Shown here piece by piece: positions 10,781 through 19,044 of a stretch of DNA of 64,000 nucleotides. The DNA lies in assembly GCF_024205705.1 (NCBI RefSeq), contig NZ_CP073115.1, forward strand, positions 930,001-994,000. The letters run 5' to 3'. Below the pieces are notes generated by a model. That model saw only the letters and a program-made list of their open reading frames with translations. It did no database searches and was not told where the DNA came from. The DNA comes from Neisseria subflava. GTDB lineage: Bacteria; Pseudomonadota; Gammaproteobacteria; Burkholderiales; Neisseriaceae. The position numbers and the translations under genes are program-made. How positions within the stretch are numbered: position 1 is the stretch's first letter; each line of letters opens with the position of its first letter.

Positions 10781-12070
10781 TTATTTCCATAAATAAAGTG
10801 TAATGGCGCGCCTGTCTTCGCCTTCGGGCATTAAGCGGATACTGCTGCCTTTGCTTCCGTTGACACGGATAATGATGCCGCCGGCCTGTCGTTCGATAAT
10901 GTCGATTTGGGTGTCGCGGTTCATGCGGTAGTTGTAGCGTTCGCATTGCTTCAAGCACCAAAAATCCTGCCAATGGATAAAATATTTTTGTCCGGATTCG
11001 ATGGCCAGCGTTTCGCCGCCTTTGACGATGAAGTAAGGGTAATCGGGTTTTTGCGTGCTGAATGTCCATTCGGCTGTTTTGTCTTTTCCGTTTTGACGGT
11101 ATTCGAACACGGCTCGGTAGTTGGTGTCGTATTCCAATGGCTGTAAAGGAAACAGTGCAAATTGGCGTTCGGTCAGGAGGCGGTTTGGGTCATTATCTTT
11201 ATCTAAGATTTTGACATCTCTGATTTCTTTTGTGTCCCGATACAGTTTGAACAAACGCATTTTGACCGGAGGCGATTGTTCTGAGAACGCGATACTGACC
11301 GGATTGCCGGTCATTTCATAATGCGGCATAGGGTCGGGACGTTCGCCATGGAAAACCGGCGAGGCGAAATTACCTTGCGGATAGGTGACGTAAGGCCGGA
11401 ATTTGCGGTTGGAGATTTCATCCGCATAAACAATGGCATGGCCATGACAGGCATCTTGATAAAACGAGCGGCTGAGGCCGGAGAGGGGGCGGTTTTTTTG
11501 GCAGAGGATGTTGAATCTGCTGTCGCCCTGATTGATGCTCAGCGCGATTTGTTTACCTTGGGATTCAAACGCCGCTCCGGCCTCGTCGATATTTTGATCG
11601 AGTAAGGAGAGACGGTGGTAAATCGCCGTCATCAGATTATCCAGCTGATGTTGGGCAGATAGATGGTCGTTGATTTTTTCGTTTGGCGGATGCTGGCCGG
11701 TACTGACGTTTTCATGCACGCCTTTATAGGCATAACCGGCTTTGCGCGTGCGGTCTGATGGGCGTGGGCCTGTATAAAAGGGATTGCGCGTATTGTGTTC
11801 ATCATGGCCATCGTCAGGGTTTTGCAGTAGATAGCGAGCATGATTGCGCGCGGCGCGTTCGAGTGTGGCTGAGTGCGCCAGTGCGGGCAGATTGGCTGAG
11901 GAACGGAGGAAGTTTAAATACGCCAATGCGTCAAAATCGGCAACGGCAGTACGATTTTGCGGCGGTTGGGCATAGATGAGCTGGTCTTCGGAATAGCGAT
12001 GGGTTTCGTAGTATTGGAATATGCCGAGGGCGACGGCAAAACCACCCAGCCAGTAAAGAATGTGTTTCAT
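10781..12070 (-). CDS. CAP-domain (SCP/PR-1) protein, membrane-anchored
   Basis: A 429-residue protein. Residues 5-20 form an N-terminal membrane anchor (YWLGGFAVALGIFQYY). A CAP domain occupies about 45-185: LAYLNFLRSSANLPAL, ATLERAARNHARYLL and GAAFESQGKQIALSINQG are recognisable, and its region GHDEHNTRNPFYTG supplies histidines and glutamates. The rest (about 230-429) has beta-rich sequence with EWTFSTQK, as in an Ig-like or fibronectin-like domain, and ends ITLYLWK. CAP proteins are secreted and often of unknown activity. The protein probably faces the periplasm; function unknown. Confidence 0.75.
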   Translation of the reverse strand: MKHILYWLGGFAVALGIFQYYETHRYSEDQLIYAQPPQNRTAVADFDALAYLNFLRSSANLPALAHSATLERAARNHARYLLQNPDDGHDEHNTRNPFYTGPRPSDRTRKAGYAYKGVHENVSTGQHPPNEKINDHLSAQHQLDNLMTAIYHRLSLLDQNIDEAGAAFESQGKQIALSINQGDSRFNILCQKNRPLSGLSRSFYQDACHGHAIVYADEISNRKFRPYVTYPQGNFASPVFHGERPDPMPHYEMTGNPVSIAFSEQSPPVKMRLFKLYRDTKEIRDVKILDKDNDPNRLLTERQFALFPLQPLEYDTNYRAVFEYRQNGKDKTAEWTFSTQKPDYPYFIVKGGETLAIESGQKYFIHWQDFWCLKQCERYNYRMNRDTQIDIIERQAGGIIIRVNGSKGSSIRLMPEGEDRRAITLYLWK

Positions 12071-12138
12071 TATATGTACTGCGTTCAGACGGCCTTGAGC
12101 TACGGCTCTTTCCCCTTGAGACTCATGCCGCTGAATGA

Positions 12139-12270
12139 TTATTTTGATAGCGGCTTGACTTGGAATGCTTCAGGATGGGATTTGAAATATTCGACAGCGA
12201 TAAATCCGCCGCCAATAATAATCAAGAGGGCAATGGCCATGCCGATCATCGCTAAAATGAATTTGTCCAT
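12139..12270 (-). CDS. Single-pass small membrane protein (43 aa)
   Basis: An ATG at 12270 opens a 43-residue frame, MDKFILAMIGMAIALL..., with one strong transmembrane segment at residues 4-26 and a polar C-terminus rich in Lys, Glu and Pro. The DUS pair at 12289-12325 lies just upstream, toward ilvD. Base composition and codons look normal for the window, and the frame is clean to its TAA. No family recognised. It may be a real small protein, but only conservation would prove it. Confidence 0.5.
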   Translation of the reverse strand: MDKFILAMIGMAIALLIIIGGGFIAVEYFKSHPEAFQVKPLSK

Positions 12271-12288
12271 ATGTGTCCGTTTGAATGA

Positions 12289-12325
12289 AGGCCGTCTGAA
12301 ACACTTGAAAGCGTTCAGACGGCCT
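12289..12325. terminator. DUS hairpin downstream of ilvD
   Basis: AGGCCGTCTGAA (12289-12300) and TTCAGACGGCCT (12314-12325) flank acacttgaaagcg, just 15 bases after the ilvD stop codon on the minus strand. Confidence 0.65.
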
Positions 12326-12339
12326 TAAAGTCAGGTTAA

Positions 12340-14199
12340 TTAACGTTCGATCTGCGATACGTCGCGTACTGCGCCTTTGTCGGCGGAAGTCGCCATCGCT
12401 CCGTAGGCACGCAGGGCTGCGGAGACGTAGCGGTCGCGATTTTCCGGTTTCCACGCTTTGCTGCCGCGTGCTTCCATTTCGGCACGGCGTGCGGCAAGCT
12501 CTTCATCGGAAATGACAAGGTGGATGCTGCGGTTTGGAATATCGATTTCGATGGTATCGCCTTCGTGTACCAAACCGATTGCGCCGCCTTCTGCCGCTTC
12601 AGGAGAAGCGTGGCCGATGGAGAGGCCGGAAGTACCGCCGGAGAAGCGGCCGTCGGTCAGCAGGGCGCAGGCTTTGCCCAAACCTTTGGATTTCAGGTAA
12701 GAAGTTGGGTACAGCATTTCTTGCATGCCCGGGCCGCCTTTAGGGCCTTCGTAGCGGATAATGACGATATCGCCTGCCACGATTTGGTTGCCCAAAATGC
12801 CTTCTACTGCGTCTTCTTGGCTTTCAAACACGCGGGCGCGGCCGGTAAATTTAAGGATGCTCTCGTCCACGCCTGCGGTTTTCACTACGCAACCGCGCTC
12901 AGCGATATTGCCGAACAATACTGCCAAGCCGCCGTCTTGCGAGTAGGCATGTTCGACATCGCGGATACAGCCTTTTTCGCGGTCGAGGTCGAGGGTTTTC
13001 CACATACGGTTTTGAGAGAACGCCTGAGTAGTGCGCACACCGCCGGGAGCCGCTTTGAAACGTTCGATGGCATGGGTGTTTTCAGGGTTGGTCACGTCCC
13101 ATTTTTCAATCGCGTCTTTCAGTGTCGGTGCGTGGATGGTGTACACGTCGGTGTGTAGTTTGCCTGCTTTGTCCAATTCTTTCAGAATGGCAAAAATACC
13201 GCCGGCGCGATGCACGTCTTCCATATAGTAGTCGTGATTGTTTGGCGCAGTTTTGCAGATGCAAGGTACAACGCGGCTCAGGCGGTCGATGTCGGCCATT
13301 TTGAAATCGACACCGGCTTCGTTGGCGACGGCCAACAGGTGCAAAATGGTATTGGTAGAGCCGCCCATGGCGATGTCCATGGTCATGGCGTTTTCAAATG
13401 CTTTTTTGGTGGCAATGCTGCGTGGCAAAACGGTTTCGTCGTCTTGCTCGTAGTAGCGTTTGGTGATTTCGACAATCATGCGGCCGGCTTCGAGGAACAA
13501 TTCTTTGCGGCCTGCGTGGGTAGCCAGATAAGAACCGTTGCCCGGCAGGGAAAGGCCGAGTGCTTCGGTTAGGCAGTTCATGGAGTTGGCAGTAAACATG
13601 CCGGAGCAGGAGCCGCAAGTCGGGCAGGCGTTTTGCTCGACTTCTTCGACTTGTTTGTCGCTGATATTGTCGTCAGCCGATTCGATCATGGCATCAATCA
13701 AGTCCAAGCGGCGTTCGGGTTGAATGTTTGCAACTCCGATAACTTTACCGGCTTCCATCGGGCCGCCGGAAACGAAGATGGTCGGAATGTTCAGGCGCAT
13801 GGCGGCAATCAGCATTCCTGGGGTGATTTTGTCGCAGTTGGAAATGCACACCAGCGCGTCGGCGCAGTGGGCATTGACCATGTATTCGATGGAGTCGGCA
13901 ATCAGGTCGCGGCTGGGCAGGGAGTAGAGCATGCCGCTGTGGCCCATGGCGATACCGTCGTCAATGGCGATGGTGTTGAATTCTTTGGCAATGCCGCCGG
14001 CTTTTTCGATTTCACGGGCAACCAGTTGACCCATGTTGTGCAGGTGCACATGGCCTGGGACGAATTGGGTGAAGGAGTTGGCAATGGCGATAATCGGTTT
14101 GCCGAAGTCGGTTTCCATGACGCCGGTTGCACGCCACAATGCGCGCGCGCCTGCCATATTGCGGCCGTGGGTAGAGGTTTTGGAGCGGTATTCAGGCAT
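12340..14199 (-). CDS. ilvD: Dihydroxy-acid dehydratase
   Basis: Removes water from 2,3-dihydroxy acids in the third step of isoleucine/valine synthesis. The 619-residue length equals that of E. coli IlvD. Fe-S cluster cysteines are in ISNCDKITPGML (about residue 122) and ACPTCGSCSGMFTANSMNCL (about 191-210). Active-site region GGTSGLSIGHASPEAAEGG is present near 520. The start is supported by AGGAA seven bases before ATG. Stand-alone here: no other ilv gene is adjacent. Confidence 0.97.
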   Translation of the reverse strand: MPEYRSKTSTHGRNMAGARALWRATGVMETDFGKPIIAIANSFTQFVPGHVHLHNMGQLVAREIEKAGGIAKEFNTIAIDDGIAMGHSGMLYSLPSRDLIADSIEYMVNAHCADALVCISNCDKITPGMLIAAMRLNIPTIFVSGGPMEAGKVIGVANIQPERRLDLIDAMIESADDNISDKQVEEVEQNACPTCGSCSGMFTANSMNCLTEALGLSLPGNGSYLATHAGRKELFLEAGRMIVEITKRYYEQDDETVLPRSIATKKAFENAMTMDIAMGGSTNTILHLLAVANEAGVDFKMADIDRLSRVVPCICKTAPNNHDYYMEDVHRAGGIFAILKELDKAGKLHTDVYTIHAPTLKDAIEKWDVTNPENTHAIERFKAAPGGVRTTQAFSQNRMWKTLDLDREKGCIRDVEHAYSQDGGLAVLFGNIAERGCVVKTAGVDESILKFTGRARVFESQEDAVEGILGNQIVAGDIVIIRYEGPKGGPGMQEMLYPTSYLKSKGLGKACALLTDGRFSGGTSGLSIGHASPEAAEGGAIGLVHEGDTIEIDIPNRSIHLVISDEELAARRAEMEARGSKAWKPENRDRYVSAALRAYGAMATSADKGAVRDVSQIER

Positions 14200-14364
14200 T
14201 TTTGTTCCTTTGTTTTATGCTGAGGCCGTCTGAAATAGGCTGAATATTGTGGCGGCCCGTTGTAGAAATAACTCGGTATTTTATACCAAATACGAGCGAT
14301 GAAGCACGCTATTTTGTAATAAAACTAAACTGTGTTTGCTTCACCTGAATTTGCTGCTCACTTC

Positions 14365-14376
14365 TTCAGACGGCCT
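14365..14376 (-). repeat. Single DNA uptake sequence in ilvD-yceI gap
   Basis: TTCAGACGGCCT at 14365-14376, with another copy (AGGCCGTCTGAA) at 14223-14234, lies in the 279-base gap between divergent ilvD and the YceI gene. The two are about 130 bases apart and unlikely to form a terminator. The rest of the gap is AT-rich and should hold the divergent promoters; no clear box is seen. Confidence 0.7.
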
Positions 14377-14478
14377 GAAGTTTTCTTAGGATGAAACGTT
14401 ATCTTTCTCATTTGCAAAAGATGTTGGCATCAAAAAGTGATATGATAGGGAACTTCTCACATTTCTAAGGATAAGACG

Positions 14479-15042
14479 ATGAAAAAAATCATGTTTGCAT
14501 TGTGTTCGGCCATGTTGGCTTCCGCTGCGTCTGCCGCTGTTTATAAAGTGGACGAATTTCATGCCAATGCCCGCTTTGCCATCGACCATTTCAACACCAG
14601 CACCAACGTCGGCGGTATTTATGGTTTGACCGGCAATTTGGAATTTGACCGTGCCAAACGCCAAGGCTCAATCGATATCGTATTGCCTTTGTCCAAACTG
14701 CAAACCGGCTCTGACCACTTTACCCAACATTTGAAATCTGCCGATATTTTCAATGCAGACAAATACCCTGAAATCCGTTTTGTATCCACCAAATTCAATT
14801 TCAACGGTAAAAAACTGCTTTCCGTTGACGGCAACCTGACCATGAACGGCAAAACTGCGCCGGTAAAACTCAAAGCCGACAAATTCAACTGCTACCAAAG
14901 CCCGATGTTAAAAGCAGAAGTGTGCGGCGGCGACTTCAGCACCACCATTGACCGTACCAAATGGGGCTTGGATTATTTAGTGAGTGCCGGTATGAGCAAA
15001 AAAGTAAACATCAATATCCAAATTGAAGCAGCCAAACAATAA
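14479..15042 (+). CDS. YceI-family periplasmic lipid-binding protein
   Basis: A 187-residue YceI-fold protein. Residues 1-19 are a signal peptide (ASAASA|AVYKVDEFHANARF). The mature part shows family features: SIDIVLPLSKLQTGSDHFTQ, HLKSADIFNADKYPEIRF and DLTMNGK-like NLTMNGKTAPVKL. YceI proteins are lipocalin-like and bind isoprenoid or fatty-acid-like lipids in the periplasm; ubiquinone-8 was found in some structures. Two cysteines (about 140 and 149) may form a disulfide. AAGGA lies before the ATG. No operon partner. Confidence 0.88.
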   Translation: MKKIMFALCSAMLASAASAAVYKVDEFHANARFAIDHFNTSTNVGGIYGLTGNLEFDRAKRQGSIDIVLPLSKLQTGSDHFTQHLKSADIFNADKYPEIRFVSTKFNFNGKKLLSVDGNLTMNGKTAPVKLKADKFNCYQSPMLKAEVCGGDFSTTIDRTKWGLDYLVSAGMSKKVNINIQIEAAKQ

Positions 15043-15063
15043 TCCTGCTTGATTTCAAAATAA

Positions 15064-15124
15064 AGGCCGTCTAAACAGGTAAGGTAGAAATCGTTGATTT
15101 CGTTTATCCCTGTTCAGACGGCCT
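15064..15124. terminator. DUS hairpin with one degenerate arm
   Basis: AGGCCGTCTAAACAGG at 15064 pairs with CCCTGTTCAGACGGCCT ending 15124. The left arm has G-to-A changed DUS (CTAAA), so only the right arm is a functional uptake sequence, but the stem is extended by AACAGG/CCTGTT and probably still terminates both convergent genes. Confidence 0.6.
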
Positions 15125-15139
15125 TATGATTAAAGACGT

Positions 15140-16087
15140 TTAGGATTCTTTATTTTTATCGGCTTTGGCTGCCCAATAAGTTGCCAGAAGCGAGCCGGAG
15201 ATATTGTGCCACACGCTGAACAATGCGCTGGGAACGGCAACGACCGGCGCGGCGGCAAAGTGTGCGGCGGCAAGGGCTGCGCCTAAGCCTGAGTTTTGCA
15301 TACCGACTTCGATGGCCAGCGTTTTTTGTGCATCATAAGGCAGGCCGGTCCATTTGGCGGCAAAGAAGCCGAACAGATAGCCGATACCGTTGTGGAGTAC
15401 GACAACCGCGAAAATCAGCAGGCCGCTTTCAATAATCTTGCCTTTGCTGGCGCCGACTACCGCGCCGATAATCAGCACGATGGCGGCAACGGAAACCAGC
15501 GGCAGCGCGTCGGTCAGTTTTTCAGTTTTGTTGCCCAAGACTTTATGGACAATCAAGCCCAAAACGATGGGGAACAAAACCATTTTGACGATGGACATCA
15601 ACATACTGCCCGCTTGGATTTCCAGCATTTCACCGGCAAGCATCAGGAAGATGGCGGGGGTCAGCAATGGGGAAATCAGAGTAGAAACCGATGTAACGGC
15701 AACCGACAAAGCCACATTGCCGCGCGCCAGATAAGTCATTACATTGGAAGCCGTACCGCCCGGGCAGCAGCCGACCAAAATCACACCGACTGCGATTTCG
15801 GCAGGCAGGTTCAACAGTTTCGCCAGCAGATAGGCAGTTGCCGGCATGATGGCGAATTGTGCAATCACGCCGATGATGACGGCTTTGGGGCGTTTGAACA
15901 AAATGTCGAAGTCGGAAGGTTTGAGCGCCAAGCCCATACCGAACATGATGATGCCCAGAAGCCAAGGAATGTAAGGACCGACCCATTTGAAGGTGTCGGG
16001 TGCGAAAAAAGCGATGCCGGCAAAGAGCGCCGCCCAAAGGGAAAATGTTTTTCCAATAAAGTTGCTGATTTTGTTGAGGGTATTCAT
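15140..16087 (-). CDS. Sodium-dependent bile-acid-type symporter (ASBT-NM ortholog)
   Basis: A 315-residue BASS-family sodium symporter of the inner membrane with ten predicted segments. It follows the structurally solved meningococcal ASBT protein closely, e.g. FAPDTFKWVGPYIPWLLGII, VGCCPGGTASNVMTYLARGN and LAIEVGMQNSGLGAALAAAH. These last two contain sodium-site residues (Asn and Gln/Glu of the crossover helices). Natural substrate is probably a small carboxylate such as pantoate in related proteins, not bile acid. The start at 16087 (MNTLNKI) matches that family; the frame is open to 16132 but the extra residues lack family support. Confidence 0.92.
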   Translation of the reverse strand: MNTLNKISNFIGKTFSLWAALFAGIAFFAPDTFKWVGPYIPWLLGIIMFGMGLALKPSDFDILFKRPKAVIIGVIAQFAIMPATAYLLAKLLNLPAEIAVGVILVGCCPGGTASNVMTYLARGNVALSVAVTSVSTLISPLLTPAIFLMLAGEMLEIQAGSMLMSIVKMVLFPIVLGLIVHKVLGNKTEKLTDALPLVSVAAIVLIIGAVVGASKGKIIESGLLIFAVVVLHNGIGYLFGFFAAKWTGLPYDAQKTLAIEVGMQNSGLGAALAAAHFAAAPVVAVPSALFSVWHNISGSLLATYWAAKADKNKES

Positions 16088-16171
16088 GATGATATGTTGT
16101 GAAGTTGTTTCTAAGGGAAACCAAGGATACACGCCTTAACCTTAATTTGCAAAATGACTTAAAAATAAACC

Positions 16172-16209
16172 AGGCCGTCTGAAAATAGAGATTGATTTTC
16201 AGACGGCCT
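16172..16209. terminator. DUS inverted-repeat terminator after nnrD
   Basis: AGGCCGTCTGAAAAT (16172 on) pairs with ATTTTCAGACGGCCT (to 16209), leaving an 8-base loop. It lies 29 bases after the nnrD stop on the minus strand. Confidence 0.75.
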
Positions 16210-16237
16210 GCAATTTGTATTTATGATATAGACAGCA

Positions 16238-17119
16238 TTATTCTTTTGATAAAATATTGCGCAGCCATCGGGCGGCAGGTGCGATTTCTCCGGCGAGCAT
16301 ACCGGTTTCGATTTGGCCGCTGTGTTTGATAACATCGGCTGCCGCTCCGTGCAGCCATACGCCGGCGCAGGCGGCTTGGAATGTCGGAATGCCTTGTGCC
16401 AGCAGGCTGCCGATAATGCCGCTCAAGACATCGCCGCTGCCTGCGGTGGCCAAACCGGCATTGCCGCTGGTGTTGGTATAGACTATGCCGTCTGCCGTGG
16501 CTACCAATGTATGATGGCCTTTCAATACGACGGTTGCGCCATATTTACGGCTGATTTCGGTCACGGCTTTTTGCCTGTCGGCTTGAACTGATTGGGTATC
16601 GGTACCGAGTAGGCGTGCAGCTTCTGCCGGATGGGGTGTCAGGACGATATGTTTGTACGATTTGAGGCGTTCGGCCAATCCGGAAGAACAGGCAAGCAGT
16701 GTCAAAGCATCGGCATCGAACAATAAAGGCCGGTCATGGTGTGTAGACAGGATTTTGGGCAGCAGCTGCTCTGATAATCCGTCCAAACCAAAGCCGCAGC
16801 CGATTACCCGCGCGCTGACATCGTTGCGCTCCATCAGTTGGGCCGCAGTGGCGAGCATGATTTCAGGGCGTTCGGGAATGATGGCAAAAGGCAGCGTGGC
16901 TTGGTTGAAACCCGCCCAAACCTTGCCGCATCCTTGATACATCGCGGCTGTGGCTGCCAAAACCACCGCACCGCTCATTCCCGTTGCACCGCCAATAATG
17001 GCAAGCGTGCCGTATGTGCCCTTGTGCGATTCTTGGGCGCGGGGGCGGAATACGTCGGGAAATGCTAAGGCCGTCTGAAAAGCTTGAAGCGATTCGGGAA
17101 GCGTGTAGATGGGCTGCAT
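16238..17119 (-). CDS. nnrD: ADP-dependent NAD(P)H-hydrate dehydratase
   Basis: Repairs hydrated NADH/NADPH using ADP or ATP. The 293 residues form the ribokinase-like C-terminal domain of YjeF: GTLAIIGGATGMSGAVVLAATAA (residues 37-59), LTPHPAEAARLLG and NAGLATAGSGDVLSGIIGSL, whose GSGD is the nucleotide/catalytic motif. The YjeF N-terminal epimerase domain is absent, so it must be a separate gene. The start at 17119 has GGAAGG seven bases upstream; the longer frame from 17134 would begin inside that ribosome-binding site. A DUS is used in frame (AFQTALAF). Confidence 0.9.
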   Translation of the reverse strand: MQPIYTLPESLQAFQTALAFPDVFRPRAQESHKGTYGTLAIIGGATGMSGAVVLAATAAMYQGCGKVWAGFNQATLPFAIIPERPEIMLATAAQLMERNDVSARVIGCGFGLDGLSEQLLPKILSTHHDRPLLFDADALTLLACSSGLAERLKSYKHIVLTPHPAEAARLLGTDTQSVQADRQKAVTEISRKYGATVVLKGHHTLVATADGIVYTNTSGNAGLATAGSGDVLSGIIGSLLAQGIPTFQAACAGVWLHGAAADVIKHSGQIETGMLAGEIAPAARWLRNILSKE

Positions 17120-17172
17120 GGCGTAACCTTCCAAGATAAGAAATTTAATTTTAAATCAGAAAGTAAAAGGTA

Positions 17173-17828
17173 ATGAAGCAAAAAATAAAAGTTTGGGACG
17201 CACCTACGCGCCTGTTCCATTGGCTCTTGGTGTTATTGATGGGTTTTATGTGGTACAGCGCCACCCAAGGCGGCGATATGCTGGTATGGCACTTGCGCGG
17301 CGGTTTGTTGATGCTGGTGTTGGTGGTTTTTCGCTTGTGCTGGGGATATGGGGCAGCGATACGGCAAAATTCAGCCGTTTTGTGCGTCCGTTTCCCGAAA
17401 TCCGTCGCTACACGCAAGGCCAAATGTCTGAAGACGAATTGGTCGGTCACAATCCTTTGGGCGCGCTGATGGTGATTGCTTTATTGGCTGCCTTGGTTTT
17501 TCAGACAGCCACAGGCTTATTCGCCGCCGATGAAAATACGTTTACCAATTCCGGCTTTTTGAATCATTTGGTCAGCGAACACGCCGGTACGCTGGCGCGA
17601 AAAATCCATGTCAATTTCTTTAATGTCTTGGCTGTTTTGGCGGGCGTACATATCGCAGCTGTTTTGCTGTATCGCTTTGTGAAAAAACAGGATTTGATTA
17701 CGCCGATGATTAACGGCTTTAAAACTATTGATGCCAAGCAGCCTAAATTGGCCGGAATGGGGCAATTGTTTGCCGCTTTGTCGGTAGCGATTGCGTTAGT
17801 GTGCGCAGTATGGATGTTGCGCGGTTGA
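17173..17828 (+). pseudogene. cybB: Cytochrome b561, frameshifted
   Basis: A cytochrome b561-type diheme membrane protein split over two frames. The first frame (17173-17345) gives WDAPTRLFHWLLVLLMGF and WHLRGGLLMLVLVVFRLCWG; the second continues IWGSDTAKFSRFVRPFPEIR and ends at 17828 with KIHVNFFNVLAVLAGVH. Conserved His ligands are present in both. The break is at TGGGGATATGGGG, 17341-17353: one more G in the first run restores a single frame of about 218 residues. It is either a genuine mutation, a slipping homopolymer, or a sequencing error. Starts with a ribosome-binding AAAGG and lies divergent to nnrD. Confidence 0.8.
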
Positions 17829-17853
17829 TGCATTAAGGCTGATATTCAAAAAA

Positions 17854-17898
17854 AACCGACCCCGATAGCTGCAATGGCTGTTGGGGTCGGTTGCTTTT
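17854..17898 (+). terminator. Non-DUS rho-independent terminator
   Basis: AACCGACCCC (17854-17863) and GGGGTCGGTT (17883-17892) form a GC-rich 10-base-pair stem followed by GCTTTTT. It follows the cytochrome b561 frame by 26 bases and would also work from the other side; one of few terminators here not made of uptake sequences. Confidence 0.85.
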
Positions 17899-17919
17899 TA
17901 GGGTTTTAAAAGATGATGT

Positions 17920-19008
17920 TCAGACGGCCTTAACGCAGCGCAAGATGCTGTGGCCACGGCCGATGCCGTCTGAAATTTCTGCTACTTTCAATCCGGCTTT
18001 TTCAACGCAACGGATCAGGTCTTCAGAATGGAAGATTTTGCTGTTGCCGTTGGCCATGGCAGTGAAATACAGGCTGGTCATGGTCAGGCAGTAAGCGGCG
18101 GTTTCGTAGCGTTGTCTGTCCCAGAAAGGCTCCATGATGTAGAGGTTGGTGTTTTCGTTCATAGACGCAGCGGCGCGTTGAAGAATGCTGGTGGCTTGTT
18201 CCTCGGTGAAACAGTCTAGGAATTGGCTCATCCAGATCGCGTCAAAACCGGTTGGGAACGGAATCTCAGGATCAAGCAGGTTGGCCGGATGGGCGTGGAT
18301 ACGGTCCGCGCCGTTTTTGCCTTTGGTCGCTTCACGCATCAAGCCGATTTGTTGCGGCAGATCCATGATGGTTACTTCGACTTCGGCATTGTGGTTGACG
18401 CATTGTTCCGCCCAACGGCCGGTATTGCCGCCGACATCGAGCAGTTTTTTAACCGGTTTGGCGAACACGGTGTTCAGTGCTTCGGCGAAGGAGTTGTCGG
18501 AATAATAATGGTCGAATGCAAACCATTTTTCCTGCGCGATACTTGGCAATGAAGACAAGCCTTCGTAAATGGTCGGCCAGTCGCCGAATACTTTCAGGCC
18601 TTCGGGCTTGCCGGTTTGCAGGGTTTTTTCCAAATCAAACATGCCTTGGTAGCAGATTTCCTGCGTGAAATCCATGTTGACGTGGGCCATTTTGTCTTTG
18701 AGGACAAACCAACCGGCCTTGCTGATGAAATAGCGGTTGTCGCGAGTCAAGACAGTGCCGATAGACAGCGAAGCTTCCAGCAGGACTTGTGCCGCGTAGT
18801 TGCTGATTTGCGCTTTTTCTGCGATTTCGGCTTGAGTGAGGCCGTCTGAATGGTCGTTCAGTAGGTCCAAAATGCCAAATTTCACCATCAGGCGAGAAAC
18901 TTGGAACACAATCGGTGCAAAAGCGATTTCTTGAGCCAGACGTTGAGCCTCGCCAGCGGACTGGTGTTCGTGGGAATAGCGTTGTTCTAGGGCAGGGAAG
19001 AGTTGCAT
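17920..19008 (-). CDS. O-methyltransferase-like protein of polyene cluster
   Basis: A 362-residue SAM-dependent methyltransferase of the plant-COMT-like class: a winged-helix dimerisation region at about 40-110 (SRLMVKFGILDLLND, QAEIAEKAQISNYAAQVLLE) and a catalytic domain with VKKLLDVGGNTGRWAEQ (SAM motif I, about 187-203), EVTIMDLPQQIG and DAIWMSQFLDCFTEEQA. In aryl-polyene clusters such an enzyme O-methylates the aromatic head. It is the last gene of the minus-strand operon, 36 bases after the ligase fusion. An AT-form uptake sequence is encoded as ISDGIG. Confidence 0.8.
   Translation of the reverse strand: MQLFPALEQRYSHEHQSAGEAQRLAQEIAFAPIVFQVSRLMVKFGILDLLNDHSDGLTQAEIAEKAQISNYAAQVLLEASLSIGTVLTRDNRYFISKAGWFVLKDKMAHVNMDFTQEICYQGMFDLEKTLQTGKPEGLKVFGDWPTIYEGLSSLPSIAQEKWFAFDHYYSDNSFAEALNTVFAKPVKKLLDVGGNTGRWAEQCVNHNAEVEVTIMDLPQQIGLMREATKGKNGADRIHAHPANLLDPEIPFPTGFDAIWMSQFLDCFTEEQATSILQRAAASMNENTNLYIMEPFWDRQRYETAAYCLTMTSLYFTAMANGNSKIFHSEDLIRCVEKAGLKVAEISDGIGRGHSILRCVKAV
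17963..17974 (+). repeat. AT-form DNA uptake sequence in methyltransferase gene
   Basis: ATGCCGTCTGAA lies in the 3' part of the methyltransferase gene. It is a rare AT-form copy inside a gene cluster otherwise marked with AG-form copies. Confidence 0.85.
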
Positions 19009-19044
19009 ATTGTTGGTTTTCCACTAAAAAGTTAATAAGTATAT

